Of a DNA stretch of 64,000 bases, positions 1 to 8,300 are shown one piece after another. Source of the stretch: Cellulomonas flavigena DSM 20109 (GTDB taxonomy: Bacteria > Actinomycetota > Actinomycetes > Actinomycetales > Cellulomonadaceae); the NCBI RefSeq assembly GCF_000092865.1, contig NC_014151.1:372001-436000 (forward strand), given 5' to 3'. Below the pieces are notes generated by a model. It ran no database searches and had not been told where the DNA came from. It worked only from the letters and a program-made list of their open reading frames with translations. A program made the position numbers and the translations under genes. Numbering within the stretch: position 1 is the first letter of the stretch; each line of letters starts with the position of its first letter.

Positions 1-246
1 GTCGTAGACGTTCAGCGCGATCCAGTTCTGCGTCTCGAGCTGGTCCTGCGGCAGCCCGCACCCGCCGTACGGGGCGCCGAGGTTGTCGAACCAGGTCGCG
101 CTGCCGGTGACGGGCTCGCTCTCGGCGCCCGGCGGTACGGCGTCCGCCGACGGGCCGGCCAGCGACTGCGCGGCGACGAGTGCGGCACCCGCCGCCAGGA
201 CGGCGAGCGCGCGGCTCACGGGTCGGACTTTCCCCAGCGCGGACAT
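1..246 (-). CDS. Secreted expansin/DPBB-like protein, N-terminal part (cut by window edge)
   Basis: Only the first 82 residues are in the window; the gene runs off the left edge. The start ATG is preceded by a purine-rich AGGAGGCACC site. Residues 1-37 form a Sec signal peptide (basic start, Ala-rich core). The mature part begins with GSATWFDNLGAPYGGCGLP, a pattern I associate with actinobacterial expansin-like and barwin-like double-psi beta-barrel proteins, where a small Cys-containing domain loosens or binds polysaccharide. The family call rests on this short stretch only. A secreted polysaccharide-active protein would fit the xylanase and CBM13 proteins further right. Confidence 0.5.
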   Translation of the reverse strand, partial: MSALGKVRPVSRALAVLAAGAALVAAQSLAGPSADAVPPGAESEPVTGSATWFDNLGAPYGGCGLPQDQLETQNWIALNVYD

Positions 247-378
247 GACGGTGCCTCCTGCTCGACGACGGATCGGGCCGAGTGTGCACCTGGGCACCGC
301 GCGCCGGACCGGGGCCGGCAGGGGGCGAATCGTTTACATCCGGGGCCCTCGGGGAGGGTGCGGGACCTGTGTCCCGGG

Positions 379-945
379 TCAGGCGCCGCCCCGCACCGCG
401 TACCGCACCAGCACCGTGCCGTCGCCGAACCCTCGCTGCTCCCGCAGCTCGAGCCCCAGCCGCACGCCCAGCGGCAGCGCCGGCTTGCCTCCGCCGACGG
501 CCACCGGGCACAGCATCAGCACGACCTCGTCGACCAGCCCGTGCCGGAACGCCTCGGCCCCGAGGATCGCGCCCCCGACGCTCAGGTCCCGCTCCGACCC
601 CTCCTTGAGGCGCCGCACCGCGTCGGGGTCGAACGTCCGCTCGAGGCGCGTGCGGCTCGTCGGGGCCGCGTCGAGCGTCGTGGAGTACACGACCTTGTCC
701 GCGTCCCGCCAGATCCCCGCGTACTCCCGGACGACCTCCGGCTGGTCGACCAGCCAGTCGTCGTCCTCCCAGACGCGCATCGTCTCGTACATCCGCCGCC
801 CGTACAGGGACGTGCCGATGCCCCGCTCGTGGTCGTTCCAGAACTGGTGGACCTCGGCCGTGGGCACCGAGAAGTCGAACGCGCCGCTCGCGTCCTCGAG
901 GTAGCCGTCGAGGGACGTGTTGGCGGCGTAGACCAGCTTGCCCAT
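379..945 (-). CDS. Dihydrofolate reductase-fold (RibD C-terminal type) oxidoreductase
   Basis: 188 residues with a dihydrofolate reductase fold of the RibD C-terminal type, a family of NADPH-dependent reductases with mostly unknown substrates. It opens with MGKLVYAANTSLDGYLED, the usual first strand plus the SLDG motif. It also carries YGRRMYETM (first helix), VVYSTTL, and SVGGAILGAEAFRHGLVDE, the nucleotide-binding loop typical of the family, then the GGGKPAL turn. I chose the ATG at 945 because GGAGG lies a few bases upstream; longer forms add no conserved sequence. It is divergent from the acetyltransferase gene to the right. Role is probably cytosolic redox chemistry; the substrate cannot be read. 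Confidence 0.8.
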   Translation of the reverse strand: MGKLVYAANTSLDGYLEDASGAFDFSVPTAEVHQFWNDHERGIGTSLYGRRMYETMRVWEDDDWLVDQPEVVREYAGIWRDADKVVYSTTLDAAPTSRTRLERTFDPDAVRRLKEGSERDLSVGGAILGAEAFRHGLVDEVVLMLCPVAVGGGKPALPLGVRLGLELREQRGFGDGTVLVRYAVRGGA

Positions 946-1061
946 GAGGTGCCTCCGGGTCGACGGGACCTCAGGCTCGCAGCGGCGGGTGACACGGGCA
1001 AGGTCGTGCGGCGGGGACGGACAGGCTGGTCCAGTCGGGCTGTTCGCGGCAGTCTCGTGCC

Positions 1062-1637
1062 GTGCCACTCATCCCCGAGCCCGTCGTCCCTGCCGGTGTG
1101 TGGGGGGCCAGGGTCCAGCCGACGCTCGCCGCCGGCAGCCTGGTCCTGCGTCCGTGGTGCGCGGGCGACGCGCCCGCCGTCCGCGCCGCCTACGACGACG
1201 ACGCGATCCGCACCTGGCACGCCCGCACCATGCGCGACGACGACGAGGCCCGTGCGTGGATCGACGGCAAGAACGCCGCGTGGCGGCAGGAGCGGGCCGC
1301 CGAGTGGGCGGTCGTCGAGGAGGGAGAAGTCGTGGGGCGCGTCGCGCTCACGAGGCTCAACCTGTACGAGGGCGGGGGCGCGCTCGCGTACTGGGTGGTT
1401 CCCGCCGTGCGAGGCCGGCGCGTCGCCGTCCGCGCCGGCACCGAGGCGCTGCGCTGGGCGTTCGAGGACCTCGGCCTGCAGCGGGTCGAGGTCGAGCACT
1501 CGACCCGCAACCCTGCGTCGTGCCGCGTCGCGGAGCTGCTCGGGTGCCGCGCCGAGGGGGTTCGCCGCGGGCACGCGCTGCACGCCGACGGGCACCACGA
1601 CATGCACCTGCACGCACGGCTGCGCACGGACGCCTGA
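1062..1637 (+). CDS. GNAT N-acetyltransferase (RimJ/RimL type)
   Basis: 191 residues. Pattern of the RimJ/RimL branch of GNAT acetyltransferases, which move acetyl from acetyl-CoA to N-terminal or small-molecule amines. An N-terminal strand SLVLRPWCAGD is followed by a helical region, then GEVVGRVALTRLNLYEGGGALAYWV and the CoA pyrophosphate loop region VVPAVRGRRVAVRAGTEAL (about residues 115-135). The end has ENPASxRVxELLGC-like spacing (STRNPASCRVAELLGC), characteristic of RimJ/RimL proteins. The loop reads RGRRVA in place of RGxGxA, a slight departure. GTG start; alternative starts nearby are possible. Substrate unknown. Confidence 0.8.
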   Translation: MPLIPEPVVPAGVWGARVQPTLAAGSLVLRPWCAGDAPAVRAAYDDDAIRTWHARTMRDDDEARAWIDGKNAAWRQERAAEWAVVEEGEVVGRVALTRLNLYEGGGALAYWVVPAVRGRRVAVRAGTEALRWAFEDLGLQRVEVEHSTRNPASCRVAELLGCRAEGVRRGHALHADGHHDMHLHARLRTDA

Positions 1638-1721
1638 CGCGGACGGCCGACGCGGCACGGTCGGAACGTTCCGCCCGCGGCGCCTTGCCCGGCTCACCTC
1701 GCCGCGGCCAGGGTCGTGGCC

Positions 1722-2729
1722 ATGACCGGGAACATCCAGGGTGGGGACATCCAGGCGCTGCGGGACCTGCGGCTGTCGATGCTGGCCTTCGTCGGCGACC
1801 TCGCGGGCTGCACGGCGACGACGACGTCCACGCTCGACCGGCTGCAGTGGACGGGTCAGGACCGGAACCGGTTCCGCGAGGACTGGGAGCAGCTCTACCG
1901 CCCGGCGATGCGGCGGGTGCAGGACGCCGTGGCGTTCGCCGCCGACGAGCTCGAGGCGCACGCCGACGAGCAGGAGGTCGTGTCGTCCGCCCCTGGCGTC
2001 GGCCCCGCGACGAGCGTCGCAGCGGCGACCACGGGCCCCGTGACGGTCGCGAGCACCCCCGCCCCCGCTGGTGCTGCGGTGCCCGCTGCCACGCCCGCTG
2101 CCGAGCCCGCGCACGAGCACACCCTCGGCTCCCTGAGTGCCCGCTACGAGTCGAACGGCGACCCGGGTGCGGTCTCGACGGGCCGCGGCGACCACGGTGG
2201 CGTCTCCTACGGCATGTACCAGTTCTCCTCGACGCAGGGTTCGGCGCAGGAGTTCGTCGACGGCCTGCGTGACACGCACCCGGAGTACCACGCGGCCCTC
2301 GACGGCCTGACGCCGGGCACGCCCGAGTTCGGCGAGGCGTGGCGCGAGCTCGCGGCGCGTGACCCGGAGGGCTTCGCGGCGGCGCAGCACGACGCGATCG
2401 AGCGGTCGCACTACGAGCCGCAGCTGCGCGCCACCGAGGCTCGCCTGCCGGGCATCGACATCGCGAACCGCTCGGACGCGGTGCGGGACGTGCTGTGGTC
2501 GACGGCCGTGCAGCACGGCGGTCGCACCGACGACATCGTCGAGCGTGCGGTCGCCGGGCGTGACGTCACGACGATGACGGACGCCGAGCTCGTCCGTGCC
2601 ATCTACGCCGAACGCGGACGCGACGACGGCGCCGCGTACTTCGGGCGCAGCAGCGAGGCGGTCCGCGAGGGCGTGATGAACCGGTTCCGGAACGAGGAGC
2701 GCGACGCGCTGCGGATGCTGGGGGAGTGA
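1722..2729 (+). CDS. WXG100-like domain fused to lysozyme-like (VgrG3 C-terminal type) hydrolase
   Basis: 335 residues from the ATG at 1722 (a GTG at 1716 adds two residues). Residues 1-85 are helical with the pattern IQALRDLRLSML...LDRLQWTGQDRNRFREDWEQLY, resembling the WXG100/ESX-type helical hairpin, although the W-x-G turn itself is not clear. An Ala/Pro/Thr-rich linker (about 88-135) follows. Residues 137-335 start LGSLSARYESNGDPGAVS and carry GGVSYGMYQFSS and VLWSTAVQHGG, which match the lysozyme-like hydrolase domain found at the C terminus of VgrG3-type effectors and phage proteins. No signal peptide is seen, so export by a type VII system or release by lysis is inferred. It is convergent with the DUF2071 gene. 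Confidence 0.65.
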   Translation: MTGNIQGGDIQALRDLRLSMLAFVGDLAGCTATTTSTLDRLQWTGQDRNRFREDWEQLYRPAMRRVQDAVAFAADELEAHADEQEVVSSAPGVGPATSVAAATTGPVTVASTPAPAGAAVPAATPAAEPAHEHTLGSLSARYESNGDPGAVSTGRGDHGGVSYGMYQFSSTQGSAQEFVDGLRDTHPEYHAALDGLTPGTPEFGEAWRELAARDPEGFAAAQHDAIERSHYEPQLRATEARLPGIDIANRSDAVRDVLWSTAVQHGGRTDDIVERAVAGRDVTTMTDAELVRAIYAERGRDDGAAYFGRSSEAVREGVMNRFRNEERDALRMLGE

Positions 2730-2733
2730 CGCG

Positions 2734-3486
2734 TCACGCCGTCCGGGGCGAGCGGACGTCGACGGGCGCACCGAAGTCCGTGCGCACGCCCCGCGAGAAC
2801 AGCACGGAGTCCGGCGGGCGCGCGGTCCCCGGGACCCCGCACGCCGCGACGAGCCGGTCGTCGAGCGCCAGCAGCTCGGCCGTCTGCAGCGGCCACGGCT
2901 CGTGCCGGTTGGGGACGTACAGCGTCCGGCCGTACGCGCGGGTGTGCAGGCCCCAGCGGGCGGTGAGGAACGCGGCCTCGTCGTCGGCGTCGAGCGCGGG
3001 GCCGGGGCGCACGGCGACGCGGGTCGTCGCGTCACGCGGCCCGGGCCAGCGGCGCCGCGACGTGTACGTCACGACGCCGTCGGCCTCGGTCACGCGCATC
3101 CGTGCCCACGTGTAGGGCAGCGCGAACACCGCCCGCGTCCCCAGCACGAACGCGAGCCGCGCCGCTTCCAGCGTCCGGAAGACGACCCCGCGACGGCCCT
3201 GCTCGTCGACCGAGTAGAGGCGCACGTTCGTCTCGGGGAACGTGCCGAGCCACGGGATCCCGGGCCCGACCCCCGCTCCCACGCCGACCATGCGGAACGG
3301 CACCAGGCCCACCCAGCTGGTCCCGTCGTGGACGTCCGGGCGCGTGCCCGGCGGCAGCAGCGGCGCGACGACGTCCGGCGGCACCCGCCAGTGGACGAAC
3401 GTGAGGTCGCGCCACGACTGCCGCGTGATCGGCCGGCCCGTCAGGGCCGGGGCCGTCGTCGTCACGGGGTCGGGGACCGCGCTCAC
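2734..3486 (-). CDS. DUF2071 (YqjF-like) family protein
   Basis: 250 residues of the YqjF/DUF2071 family, whose function is unknown. Diagnostic stretches are WRDLTFVHWRVPPDVVAPLLPPG near residue 20, TSWVGLVPFRMVGVG, and PETNVRLYSVDEQGRRGVVFRTLEA in the middle. No signal peptide or membrane segment. The GTG start overlaps the stop of the P450 gene by 4 bp (GTGA), so the two are translationally coupled and form a two-gene operon. The family is often paired with small metabolic enzymes, but the context here gives no firm substrate. Confidence 0.85.
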   Translation of the reverse strand: MSAVPDPVTTTAPALTGRPITRQSWRDLTFVHWRVPPDVVAPLLPPGTRPDVHDGTSWVGLVPFRMVGVGAGVGPGIPWLGTFPETNVRLYSVDEQGRRGVVFRTLEAARLAFVLGTRAVFALPYTWARMRVTEADGVVTYTSRRRWPGPRDATTRVAVRPGPALDADDEAAFLTARWGLHTRAYGRTLYVPNRHEPWPLQTAELLALDDRLVAACGVPGTARPPDSVLFSRGVRTDFGAPVDVRSPRTA

Positions 3487-4718
3487 CGCAGGACCAGCGG
3501 CACGGCCGCCCAGCCCCCGGCCGGCGGCTGCTCGCGCTCGCGCGCCCGCTCGGGGTCGGGCTCGATCGCGGTGGTCGCGGCGAGCAGCGCGCGGACCAGG
3601 GTGCGCAGCTCCAGCAGGGCCAGCGGTCGCCCCGGGCAGACGTGCGGGCCGATACCCCACACGAGGTTGTCCGCGGCGTGCGCCCCGGGGTCGAACGCGT
3701 CGCCGAAGACCTCGGGGTCGCGGTTGGCCGCCGTCCAGTGCAGGAGCACCTGGTCGCCCGCGGCGATGCGCCGCCCGCCGACCTCGGCGTCGCGGGTGGC
3801 GATGCGCCGGTTGCTGACGAACGGGTCGTCGACGCGCAGGACCTCGTCCAGCGTCCGGTCGAGCTCGTCGTCGTCCACGCCGGCGCGCAGGCGGGCCTGC
3901 AGGTCCGGGTGGTCGGCGAGGTGGGCGAGCACGACGCCCGCGCACAGCGCCATCGAGCCCAGGTCCCCGCCGGTCCAGTTGCGCAGGACCGACACGACCT
4001 CGGCGTCGGTGAGGGGGCGGCCGTCGACCTGGTCGCGCACGAGCTCCGTCGTCACGTCGTCCGGGGCGTCGTCGCCGCGTCGCGCGGCCGTGAGCGACGC
4101 GACGAGACGCCGGAAGTGCTCCGCGACGGCCGCCGTGCGGGTGCTGTCGCGGGAGCGCGTCGCGTCGCGGTTCTCCGCGACCCACGCCAGCAGCTCGCCC
4201 TCGAGGTCCTGCGGCCAGCCCAGCCACGCGCTCTGCGCCCGCACCGCGAACAGCGCGCCGAGCGCGACCGCGTCCACGTGCGCCGGGGCGGCGAGCGTCG
4301 CGACGAGGTCGTCCGCGACCTGCCGCACGACCGGCTCCACCGCGCGCACCCGCGCGGGCGTGAAGTACCGGTCGACGACCGCCCGGTACGCCGCGTGCGC
4401 GGGCCCGTCCATGCCGTTGGGCACCTGCAGGTGCCGGGACACGGCGTTGGAGAACGTCGCGGGGTCCAGGGCGGTCGCGACGACGTCGCGGTGCGCGAAC
4501 AGCGTCCACGCGCCGTCGGGACCCCGTGCGACGGGGCACCCGGAGCGCATCGCGTCGTAGGCGCCGAGCGGGTCCTGCTGCACCCGGGGGTCGCGCGGGT
4601 CCCAGTCCGCGGTCGGCGTGCGTCCGGCGGAGTCGTGCGGCGCGCGGCCGGTCGCGAGGTGGTCGTCGGCGGAGAGCTCGTCGCTCGGGCTGTGCTCGCT
4701 CACCGACCCATCGTGCAC
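3483..4718 (-). CDS. Cytochrome P450
   Basis: 411 residues, normal length for a bacterial class I P450 (heme-thiolate monooxygenase needing ferredoxin). The heme-binding loop is VWGIGPHVCPGRPLA with the axial Cys, and the K-helix ExxR is EVLR. The I-helix region reads NWTGGDLGSMALCAGVV, so the usual acid-Thr pair (A/G-G-x-D/E-T) is altered and the proton-relay Thr is absent. No signal or membrane segment. Start uncertain: a GTG six codons in (SEHSPSD) is also possible. Upstream member of a coupled pair with the DUF2071 gene. No redox partner is encoded nearby, so the substrate and electron donor are unknown. Confidence 0.88.
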   Translation of the reverse strand: MHDGSVSEHSPSDELSADDHLATGRAPHDSAGRTPTADWDPRDPRVQQDPLGAYDAMRSGCPVARGPDGAWTLFAHRDVVATALDPATFSNAVSRHLQVPNGMDGPAHAAYRAVVDRYFTPARVRAVEPVVRQVADDLVATLAAPAHVDAVALGALFAVRAQSAWLGWPQDLEGELLAWVAENRDATRSRDSTRTAAVAEHFRRLVASLTAARRGDDAPDDVTTELVRDQVDGRPLTDAEVVSVLRNWTGGDLGSMALCAGVVLAHLADHPDLQARLRAGVDDDELDRTLDEVLRVDDPFVSNRRIATRDAEVGGRRIAAGDQVLLHWTAANRDPEVFGDAFDPGAHAADNLVWGIGPHVCPGRPLALLELRTLVRALLAATTAIEPDPERAREREQPPAGGWAAVPLVLR

Positions 4719-4759
4719 CCTCGCGTCAGGGCGCCAGGAGCCCGCGTGTCGCGACGGCG

Positions 4760-5188
4760 TCAGTCCTCGATCGCCTCCACGCCGTCGTGTGCCAGCTCGG
4801 CGAGGTGCGCCCGCATCGTCGCGACCTGCTCCGGCGGGTGGCCCGCCCAGTCCTCGATCTCGCCCACGACCCGCAGGGGTTCGCGCGTCCGGTACGACAG
4901 CGTCGGGTTACCGGGGAACCGCTGGTCGGTGACGTTCGGGTCGTCCTCCAGGTCGCCCGTCGGCTCGACGACGTAGATGCGCCCAGGCCCGTCGCCGACA
5001 GCGAGCTCCGCGCCCCAGGTCGCCGCGTCGAGGGTGCGCGTGACGTACACGAACGCGGCCTCGCGGCCCGCGCCGTAGTTCGAGCGACGGCCGGGCGCGA
5101 GCAGGTCGCCGACCCGCAGGTCCGCGCGGGTGCCGTGGAGGTACGCACCGGACGGGTGGGCCTCGAACGGCACGGGGACGTCGGGCAC
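4760..5188 (-). CDS. arr: NAD(+)-rifamycin ADP-ribosyltransferase Arr
   Basis: 142 residues, full length for Arr, which inactivates rifamycins by ADP-ribosylating the ansa-chain hydroxyl. Family landmarks in order: YLHGTRADLRVGDLLAPG (NAD-binding His and substrate loop), SNYGAGREAAFVYVT, LDAATWGAELA, GRIYVVEPTG, and the block DDPNVTDQRFPGNPTLSYRT near residues 82-102. GTG start with GGAGG directly upstream. It lies downstream of the interrupted merR gene on the same strand with a 64-bp gap, so it may once have been co-transcribed with it. Chromosomal arr copies are frequent in environmental actinobacteria. Confidence 0.93.
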   Translation of the reverse strand: MPDVPVPFEAHPSGAYLHGTRADLRVGDLLAPGRRSNYGAGREAAFVYVTRTLDAATWGAELAVGDGPGRIYVVEPTGDLEDDPNVTDQRFPGNPTLSYRTREPLRVVGEIEDWAGHPPEQVATMRAHLAELAHDGVEAIED

Positions 5189-5252
5189 GGGTACCTCCTG
5201 CGTGCGTCGCGACGCTCTGCGGGAGCGCCGTGAGGGCCGGGTGTCGTCCCCA

Positions 5253-6024
5253 TCATGCGGTGCGGACGGGGGCCTGCAGCGTCACCGGGCCCGCGGTGGC
5301 CGTGACGTGCCGGTGCACGCCCGTCGTGCGCAGGCCCCTCTCGGCGAGCGCGGCGTCGAGGGTGATCCACGCGTCCGCGACGCTGCCGGGGGACTGCTCG
5401 AAGGTGACCGAGACCCCCGCTGCGACGGCCGGGACCTCCACGACGCCCAGCGCACCCGCGTCCGCGGTCGCCGCGGTGCCCGCCGTGACGGTGATCGACT
5501 CGTCCGAGGTGCCGTCGTAGAGGCACACGACCTCGGCGTCACGGTCCGCGGGGGACAGGCAGGCCCGCAGCCGGGTGCTCACGTCGCGCACCGCGTCGGG
5601 GATCTCCGTCTCGTCGCGCACCGCGACGCTCACGGCCCGCAGCCGCAGGGCGGGCAGCGGCCCGAGCTCCAGTGTGCTCATCACGGTGCCACTCCCTCGC
5701 TCCAGGGCCGCGAGCCGCGACCGCACCTCCACCAGACGTGCCGACTCCTCGGTGATCGTCCGCTCGAGCTCCTGCGCCCGCTCCCGCAGGAGCTCCACCA
5801 GGCGTCCCTGCGTGAGGCCGGGGCCGAGCAGGTCGACGATCTGCTCGAGCCCGGACCCCACCGCACGCAGCGACGCCACGGCCCGCACCCGTCCCGCCTG
5901 GCTGTCCGCGTAGCGGCGGTACCCGGTGGCGGGGTCGACGGAGGCCGGCTCGATCAGCCCGAGCTGTTCCCAGTGGCGCAGCATCCGCCGGGACACACCC
6001 GTGGAGTGCGCGATCTCTCCGATG
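5253..6024 (-). pseudogene. merR-family regulator, 3' part of gene split by transposon
   Basis: Coding for a MerR activator-type regulator: HTH (GVSRRMLRHWEQLGLIEPA, PATGYRRY), a coiled dimerisation helix (LVELLRERAQELERTITEESARL), and a C-terminal effector domain of about 150 residues of GyrI-like appearance. The reading frame continues into transposon DNA with no good start. The first codons lie at 20,011-20,033. Joining both parts through one copy of the target duplication restores MGDMLSIGEIAHSTGVSRR, a perfect MerR N terminus. A truncated product could start at a GTG near 5,996 but would lack the first HTH helix. The effector is unknown. Confidence 0.9.
6019..6024. repeat. Target-site duplication, left copy (CCGATG)
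   Basis: Six bases CCGATG directly abut the left end of the transposon and recur directly after the right end at 20,011-20,016. Tn5053/Tn7 relatives usually make 5-bp duplications, so one of the six bases may match by chance. Confidence 0.88.
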
Positions 6025-6049
6025 TGTGACTTTCTCCGGTGAGTGGCGG
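6025..6049 (+). repeat. Left terminal inverted repeat of transposon
   Basis: Begins TGTGACTTTCTCCGG and runs to TGGCGG. Matches the inverted right end at 18 of 25 positions. A further TGGCGG-type motif occurs subterminally at the right end (reverse strand near 19,960), consistent with multiple transposase binding sites. Confidence 0.82.
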
Positions 6050-6075
6050 CGGTCTTCAGCCGCTCAGGGGCACGG

Positions 6076-6894
6076 TTAGTTGACTCCGATGACGAGGGTG
6101 CTGGCGGCGGCTTCGACGACGTCGTTGGTGATGGTCTGCAGCTCGTTGATCTTCAGGACGCGTTCGATCTGGGGGAAGAGTCGCTCCAGGAGGCGGAAGT
6201 TGCCGCGGGTGATGCGGCTGATCGCGGCGATGGTCTGGGCGTCGGTGAAGTCGTCGGGGTTGAGGGTCTTGCCCAGGGAGCGCCAGTGGCGTTGGAGGAC
6301 GAAGAGCATCTCGTCGGTGCTCAGGGGCCGGTACTGGTGGGCGAAGCCGACGCGGCTGTAGAACTGGGGGTAGTGGCTGAACTGCTTCTCCAGCCCGGGC
6401 ATGCCGATGAGGATCAGGGCGATCTGGTCGCGGTCGTAGCGGTCCCGTAGGAGCTCGAGCGCGGTGGGGCTCAGGCGTTCGGACTCGTCGACGATGACGA
6501 GCTGGACGTCGTTGGTGGTGCGCCGGGTGCCCCACCGGTCCACGGGGATGCGGCCGGGGACCTCGAGGTGCTGCTGGATGCAGATGCTGGTGCGAGTGAT
6601 GATCCGGTCCAGGTCCTCGCGCAGCAGCCGCGGGGTGGTCAGGACCCCGGGGGTGTACAGGGCGGTGCGGTTCTTGGCCAGCGCGGCGTAGATCTTGGCG
6701 TCGTCATCGCAGCGCGGGCCCCAGTCGGTCAGCAGCTCGTGGGCTTGGTCCCAGTGGGCGTAGCGGCGTGCGGAGACGGTCTTGCCGACCCCGGCCGGCC
6801 CGAAGCACAGCCCGATGGTGCGCCCGCGCCGGACGGAGTCGGCGAACTCGGTGAAGCGGCGGTGCTCCTTGGTGACGGCGAAGCATTCGCTCAC
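6076..6894 (-). CDS. tniB: TniB-like AAA ATPase (transposition regulator)
   Basis: 272 residues, usual TniB/TnsC/MuB size. Such ATPases bind target DNA and activate the DDE transposase. Walker A is GPAGVGKT at residues 32-39, Walker B is VQLVIVDESE at about 130-138, and a sensor-like stretch LILIGMPGLEKQF follows. The C-terminal part (RGNFRLLERLFPQIERV) is the helical lid. GTG start overlaps the stop of the transposase by 4 bp (GTGA), so it is the last gene of the resolvase-transposase-ATPase operon. Its stop is 50 bp from the left end of the element. Confidence 0.9.
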   Translation of the reverse strand: MSECFAVTKEHRRFTEFADSVRRGRTIGLCFGPAGVGKTVSARRYAHWDQAHELLTDWGPRCDDDAKIYAALAKNRTALYTPGVLTTPRLLREDLDRIITRTSICIQQHLEVPGRIPVDRWGTRRTTNDVQLVIVDESERLSPTALELLRDRYDRDQIALILIGMPGLEKQFSHYPQFYSRVGFAHQYRPLSTDEMLFVLQRHWRSLGKTLNPDDFTDAQTIAAISRITRGNFRLLERLFPQIERVLKINELQTITNDVVEAAASTLVIGVN

Positions 6895-8072
6895 CTGAGG
6901 TCCTCCTTGTAGACCTTGAGCCGCGCCACGGTCGGTACGCGCGGCGGCACGGGCCTGGCAGGGGCGTCGGGGGTGTGGGCGGCGACGACGGCGATCCGCT
7001 CGTTGATGCCTCGGCGCAGGGCGCGGCGACGGGCGTTGCGGGCGGCCTGGACGTCCTTGAGGCTGATCTGCTTGGCGTGGTGTTCCTGATCGACGGCGGT
7101 GCACAGGAACTGGTCGTGGTCGAAGACGCGGATCTCGGTGATGTCTCTGGGGTCGTAGCGGATGACCACGGGGCGGCCGACGAAGCCGGCGAGGGTCGGT
7201 GAGACGTAGGGCATGCCTTGGAAGTGGATGCCGTCGCGGCGCACCGTCCTGGATCGGGCGACGGTCAGCAGCAGCCCGTCCAGCGCCTGGAGGCTGTCGG
7301 GAAGGCGTGGCAGCCAGCCGTCGGCGATCCACGCCGACCGCGGCGAGACGCCGAGCTCGCCGTGGGCGCGGTCGTTGTAGTCCAGGACGAACGCCCCGAC
7401 GGCGGCGTCGAGGTCAGCCAAGGACAGGGCTGGCGCGGGCCAGCGCTCCGCGCCGCTGTGGAGGTGTCCGGGCAGGGTGGTGAGCAGCTCGGTGTTGACC
7501 GTGCCGAAGAAGCGCTCGACCTTGCCTCGCCCTTGGCGTCGCGCGACGGCGGAGTGGATCAGGCGGATGTGCAGGTCGACGGCGGTGCGGGCCAGGTGGT
7601 CGCTGGTGAAGTCCGACCCGTGGTCGACGTACAACAGGTCGGGGATGCCGCACATCGGCCACCGGGGGTCGGCCTTGGGCCAGATCGCCTGCCGTAGCGC
7701 CAGGGCGGTGTGCATCGTTGACGGCGCACCGAAGAAGACCGTGTAGCCGCAGATCGCGCGGGCGCAGTCGTCCATCACGACGGTCAGCCACGGCCGGGCC
7801 GGCTTGCCGTCCGTGCCGACGAGCACGATGTCCAGCAAGGTGTGGTCGGCCTGCCACATCGCGTTGGGGCGGTCGGCCGTCCGCCGCAACGCGAGCTCGT
7901 ACTTGTCCCGGTAGGAGCCTGCTCCCTCGAGGGCGAGGGTGACCATGCCGGGGTCCAGGGCGGTGATGATCGACCGGACGACGCCGTAGGACGGGACCGG
8001 CCACGCGGTGCCGGCGCAGACCTTCACCACCGTCCGGTGGATCGCGGCGATCGGTGGGCGGGGCCGGGTCAC
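6891..8072 (-). CDS. tniA: TniA-like DDE transposase, catalytic ORF
   Basis: 393 residues with a retroviral-integrase-type core: Asp76 (WQADHT), Asp150 (YVDHGSDF) and Glu186 (GRGKVERFFG), the last two separated by 35 residues as in D,D(35)E enzymes. A Mu-type C-terminal beta-barrel follows (VRRDGIHFQGMPYVSPTLAG, VVIRYDPRDITEIRVF), then a basic tail. The N-terminal DNA-binding part is not in this frame but in the ORF just upstream, which ends in a GTGA overlap with this GTG start. Relatives I know of carry both parts in one chain, so this is either translational coupling or a frameshift. Confidence 0.85.
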   Translation of the reverse strand: MTRPRPPIAAIHRTVVKVCAGTAWPVPSYGVVRSIITALDPGMVTLALEGAGSYRDKYELALRRTADRPNAMWQADHTLLDIVLVGTDGKPARPWLTVVMDDCARAICGYTVFFGAPSTMHTALALRQAIWPKADPRWPMCGIPDLLYVDHGSDFTSDHLARTAVDLHIRLIHSAVARRQGRGKVERFFGTVNTELLTTLPGHLHSGAERWPAPALSLADLDAAVGAFVLDYNDRAHGELGVSPRSAWIADGWLPRLPDSLQALDGLLLTVARSRTVRRDGIHFQGMPYVSPTLAGFVGRPVVIRYDPRDITEIRVFDHDQFLCTAVDQEHHAKQISLKDVQAARNARRRALRRGINERIAVVAAHTPDAPARPVPPRVPTVARLKVYKEDLR

Positions 8073-8293
8073 CCGAGCCCTTCGATTAGCGCGATGAGGT
8101 CCGCCGGCAGGTGATGCCCGCCCGCGTCCGCCCGCGGCACTCGGCCCAGGGCCGACAGGCCGCCGGCGCGGTAGCGGGCATGCCAGCGTTCCAGCGTGCG
8201 CACTCCCAGGCCGTGGTGACGGGCCAGCGCGGCGAGCGGGACCTGGTCCTCGACATGCAGCCGCAGGATCCGCCACCGCCCGTCCGCGTCCAC
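8069..8293 (-). CDS. HTH N-terminal part of split TniA transposase
   Basis: 74 residues: LHVEDQVPLAALARHHGL then GVRTLERWHARYRAGGLSALG is a classic helix-turn-helix of transposases that bind terminal repeats. It ends LIALIEGLG at a TGA that overlaps the GTG of the catalytic ORF (GTGA). A shift of one base back at this point would produce a continuous chain running into TRPRPPIAAIHR. The start GTG lies 7 bp after the resolvase stop. Whether the break is natural or a mutation cannot be decided from sequence alone. Confidence 0.75.
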   Translation of the reverse strand: MDADGRWRILRLHVEDQVPLAALARHHGLGVRTLERWHARYRAGGLSALGRVPRADAGGHHLPADLIALIEGLG

Positions 8294-8300
8294 GGCCGGC

